A stretch of DNA of 55,642 bases from an uncultured Pelagibacteraceae bacterium (GTDB lineage: Bacteria > Pseudomonadota > Alphaproteobacteria > Pelagibacterales > Pelagibacteraceae). Position numbers and translations under genes: made by a program. The notes beneath the pieces are model-generated. The model was not told where the DNA came from. It did no database searches and was given only the letters and a program-made list of their open reading frames with translations. Of the stretch, positions 53,566-55,642 are shown one piece after another. Position 1 is the stretch's first letter, and every line of letters starts with the position of its first letter. The stretch lies in contig CACBYC010000008.1 in the NCBI GenBank assembly GCA_902543405.1, positions 1 through 55,642 on the forward strand, written 5' to 3'.

Positions 53566-54225
53566 TTAAATAATATCAAGCAAGCGTTTAAGATTATTTA
53601 TCTGGTTTTCAGGAGAGTAATCTAGATTATCGAAAATAATATTATTTCTATTCACCCAAATAGCATTAAAACCATAATTACCACCACCGGAAACATCCCA
53701 TGTATTTGCGCTTAAAAAAGCGACTTCACTTTTTTCAATCTTATATTTTTTAATTGGAATATCGTATACTTTTGAGTCTGGCTTAAAAATACCAACTTCT
53801 TCTACTGAAAAAATATCATCAAAAACTTTAAGATTATTTCTGAAGACCAATTCATTGAGAAGGGAATGAGTTCCATTTGAAAGTATTGATAGTTTATAAT
53901 TTTTATCTTTTAATAATTTTAGAGTTTCTTTTACTTCTGGATAAGGGGAAAGAATTTTATAAAGATCAAGTAATTCACTTTTCATATTGGGATTAATATT
54001 AAAAACTTTCATTGATTTATCTAAACTATCCTCAGTAATTTTCCAAAAATCTTTATGTCTTTTCATTAAACTTCTAAGCCAAGTATATTCTAGTTGAGTT
54101 GTTCGCCAATAATCTGAAAAATTTTCCCATTTGCTGCCAATTTTATCTTTACATTTTTCTGCTGCAGAATTGACATCAAATAAAGTTCCATAGGCATCGA
54201 AAATTATTGCTTTAATATTTTTCAT
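53566..54225 (-). CDS. HAD hydrolase, type II haloacid dehalogenase family
   Basis: A 219-residue HAD protein. The nucleophile Asp10 is in IIFDAYGTLFDV; motif II is LSNGTHSLL, motif III has GIFKPDSKVYD, and FLSANTWDVSGGGNYGF matches the L-2-haloacid dehalogenase signature. It may hydrolyse halo-acids or a phosphorylated metabolite; activity cannot be assigned. Its start is 16 bases from that of rsmE on the other strand. Confidence 0.88.
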   Translation of the reverse strand: MKNIKAIIFDAYGTLFDVNSAAEKCKDKIGSKWENFSDYWRTTQLEYTWLRSLMKRHKDFWKITEDSLDKSMKVFNINPNMKSELLDLYKILSPYPEVKETLKLLKDKNYKLSILSNGTHSLLNELVFRNNLKVFDDIFSVEEVGIFKPDSKVYDIPIKKYKIEKSEVAFLSANTWDVSGGGNYGFNAIWVNRNNIIFDNLDYSPENQINNLKRLLDII

Positions 54226-54241
54226 AAATTACTTTCTTGAT

Positions 54242-54952
54242 ATGAGTAATATTAGAATATTTTTTCCTGAAAGTTTATCTCTTAATTTTAATTCTAGGCT
54301 TGAAAAACCACAATCACACTATTTAACAAAAGTAATGAGAGTTAAAATTGGTGAAAATTTTTCACTATTTAATAAAAACGGTGAGTGGTTAGCTAAAATT
54401 AATAATATTATTAGTGGCAAAGTTGAATTTAGCATTCAAAAAAAATTAAGAAATAAAGAAAACCCGATAGATATTTGGTTGGCATTTTCGCCAATCAAGT
54501 CAAATTATTCAAATTTCATGATACAGAAGGCTACTGAATTGGGTGTAACTAAATTTATTCCAATTATTTTTGATAGAACAATTGTCAGAAAGATTAACTC
54601 TGAGAGATTAGAAAAAATAATTATAGAGGCAACAGAGCAGTCAAATAGAATAAACATTCCATCTTTAGAAGAACCTCAAAACTTGAAAAGTTTCTTAAAA
54701 AAAAATGAAAATAAAATAGATTTAATTTTTACCGACCTAAATACTAAAAATAAAAAAATTGAGTTAAATAAAGACAGAGGTAAATCATTGTGTATTATAA
54801 TTGGACCTGAGGGTGATTTTTCAGAACAAGAAAGGAAAAATATTTTAAATTTTAAAGGTGTAAAATCATTTAAAATAAATGAAAATATTCTCAGATCAGA
54901 GACAGCAGTAATATCGTCAATATCAATACTTAGTTATATTTTGCATTTATAA
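54242..54952 (+). CDS. rsmE: 16S rRNA (uracil-1498-N3)-methyltransferase RsmE
   Basis: SPOUT-fold methyltransferase of 236 residues. It has the N-terminal RNA-binding part (QSHYLTKVMRVKIGENFSLFN), the central FMIQKATELGVTKFIPI, and the SAM knot IIGPEGDFSEQE and ENILRSETAVISSISIL. In many alphaproteobacteria rsmE is near ubiA, as loosely here. It overlaps the convergent sco gene by six bases. Confidence 0.95.
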   Translation: MSNIRIFFPESLSLNFNSRLEKPQSHYLTKVMRVKIGENFSLFNKNGEWLAKINNIISGKVEFSIQKKLRNKENPIDIWLAFSPIKSNYSNFMIQKATELGVTKFIPIIFDRTIVRKINSERLEKIIIEATEQSNRINIPSLEEPQNLKSFLKKNENKIDLIFTDLNTKNKKIELNKDRGKSLCIIIGPEGDFSEQERKNILNFKGVKSFKINENILRSETAVISSISILSYILHL

Positions 54953-55534
54953 ATATTTGTTAATTAATTTGATTGATTTTTTAATATCGTCTCTATGAGA
55001 AATTTTAGCAATATATTTTCCATCTTTAAGGAGAATCACGGGTGAGCTATGATCAACATTGTAATCACCATTTTCAAAAAAAATCTTTTGACTGATTATT
55101 CCCCATGATTGTGACAATAAAAAAATTTCACCCGGATCTCCTGTGATTCCAACAAACTCGTTTTCAAAATTTCCTAGATAATCTTTAATAACTTCTGGAG
55201 TATCTCTTTTAGGATCAACGCTAATAAAAAAAACTTTTAAATCTTTTTTTTTATTTTTCTTTATTCTATTCAATGCGATATCCATTTTATTTAAAGTCAT
55301 TGGGCAAATATCAGGACAATTTGTAAAACCAAAAAAAATTGCAGTTAAAGGTCCATCAAAAGATTCTTGAGTTATAATATTATTGTTCATGTCTTTAAGC
55401 TCAAAATCTGAGCCCTTAAATGCTGCGACTGATTGGTCTTTTTGCTCTTTCATAGAAAGAAATACTGGAAGCATCAAAAAAAAGAATATTGTTAAACATC
55501 CAGTTAATACTGCAATTGAGGTTTTTATTTTCAT
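54947..55534 (-). CDS. Sco1/SenC family copper-delivery protein
   Basis: A 195-residue membrane-anchored thioredoxin-like protein (anchor about 7-27). The copper site is complete: Cys73 and Cys77 in FTNCPDICPMT and His162 in VDHSSPV. Sco proteins deliver copper to the CuA centre of cytochrome c oxidase and face the periplasm. Divergent from the gene that begins at 55571. Confidence 0.95.
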   Translation of the reverse strand: MKIKTSIAVLTGCLTIFFFLMLPVFLSMKEQKDQSVAAFKGSDFELKDMNNNIITQESFDGPLTAIFFGFTNCPDICPMTLNKMDIALNRIKKNKKKDLKVFFISVDPKRDTPEVIKDYLGNFENEFVGITGDPGEIFLLSQSWGIISQKIFFENGDYNVDHSSPVILLKDGKYIAKISHRDDIKKSIKLINKYL

Positions 55535-55570
55535 TATTGTAAAATTATATATAGGAACTATATAAACATT

Positions 55571-55642
55571 ATGTCTCTATTAAAGAAAATATTTGGCACA
55601 TTAACTGAAAAACCTTGGGAACAGGATCAAGCAGTAATTGAT
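55571..55642 (+). CDS. Start of an unidentified gene (3' end outside the window)
   Basis: An open frame of 24 codons from ATG at 55571 to the window edge, beginning MSLLKKIFGTLTEKPWEQ. It is too short to identify. It is divergent from sco with 36 bases between start codons. Confidence 0.5.
   Translation, partial: MSLLKKIFGTLTEKPWEQDQAVID

Overview
The window is a compact, very AT-rich stretch of bacterial chromosome. Almost every gene looks alphaproteobacterial: a ChvG-like kinase next to ahcY, tsaE-amgK-murU, an F1 zeta (DUF1476) subunit, DUF2093, a BamF-like DUF3035 lipoprotein after lspA, and msbA-waaA-lpxK-lpxL. Tiny intergenic spaces, overlapping genes, Lys/Asn/Ile-rich proteins and low GC point to a streamlined marine SAR11 (Pelagibacterales) genome. 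That placement is inferred from sequence character and gene content, not from a database match. I see no tRNA, rRNA, insertion sequence, prophage, CRISPR array or foreign-looking island, and no gene-free stretch over 300 bases.

Layout. 1-4.6 kb (+): sensor kinase (cut by the window edge), ahcY, tsaE, amgK, murU. 4.6-6.8 kb: gpmA (-), then zeta subunit, secreted nuclease and SLT-type lipoprotein (+). 6.8-12.1 kb (-): msrA, sseA and a two-gene RND pump whose adaptor lacks the usual coiled-coil hairpin. 12.1-14.8 kb: EamA transporter, AlkA-like glycosylase, two DUF1330 proteins and a purine-type phosphoribosyltransferase. 14.9-19.5 kb (-): a complete BMP-type nucleoside/purine ABC transporter. 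19.6-24.1 kb: small lipoprotein, Hsp20, oligopeptidase B, a membrane J-protein, a GT9 glycosyltransferase. 24.1-27.4 kb (+): DapA-family protein, Cfa, and a lysine-rich coiled-coil protein of unknown function. 27.4-30.7 kb: ScfR/RamB-like regulator divergent from a 53-residue ORF, isocitrate lyase and a small membrane protein. 30.7-36.7 kb (mostly -): TerB-J co-chaperone, DUF6134-like protein, YczE-like membrane protein, typA, groEL, groES. 36.8-43.3 kb (+): HAD hydrolase, ribF, ileS, lspA, BamF-like lipoprotein, pgi. 43.3-50.9 kb (mostly -): rsmD, purD, DUF2093 (+), then ubiA-msbA-waaA-lpxK-lpxL. 51-55.6 kb: DUF2721, quinone oxidoreductase, pirin, DoxX, type II haloacid dehalogenase, rsmE, Sco1, and the first codons of one more gene.

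The genes are mostly housekeeping: methyl-cycle and t6A chemistry, cell-wall sugar recycling, lipid A/Kdo assembly and export, protein folding, purine uptake and salvage, and the glyoxylate shunt. The novelty lies mainly in regulation and architecture: a candidate ROSE-type RNA thermometer before hsp20, an array of TTGTAAAT repeats between the ScfR-like regulator and the aceA unit, an overlooked small ORF that may be leaderless, gene pairs sharing stop codons or separated by 16-34 bases at their starts, and a hairpin-less RND adaptor.
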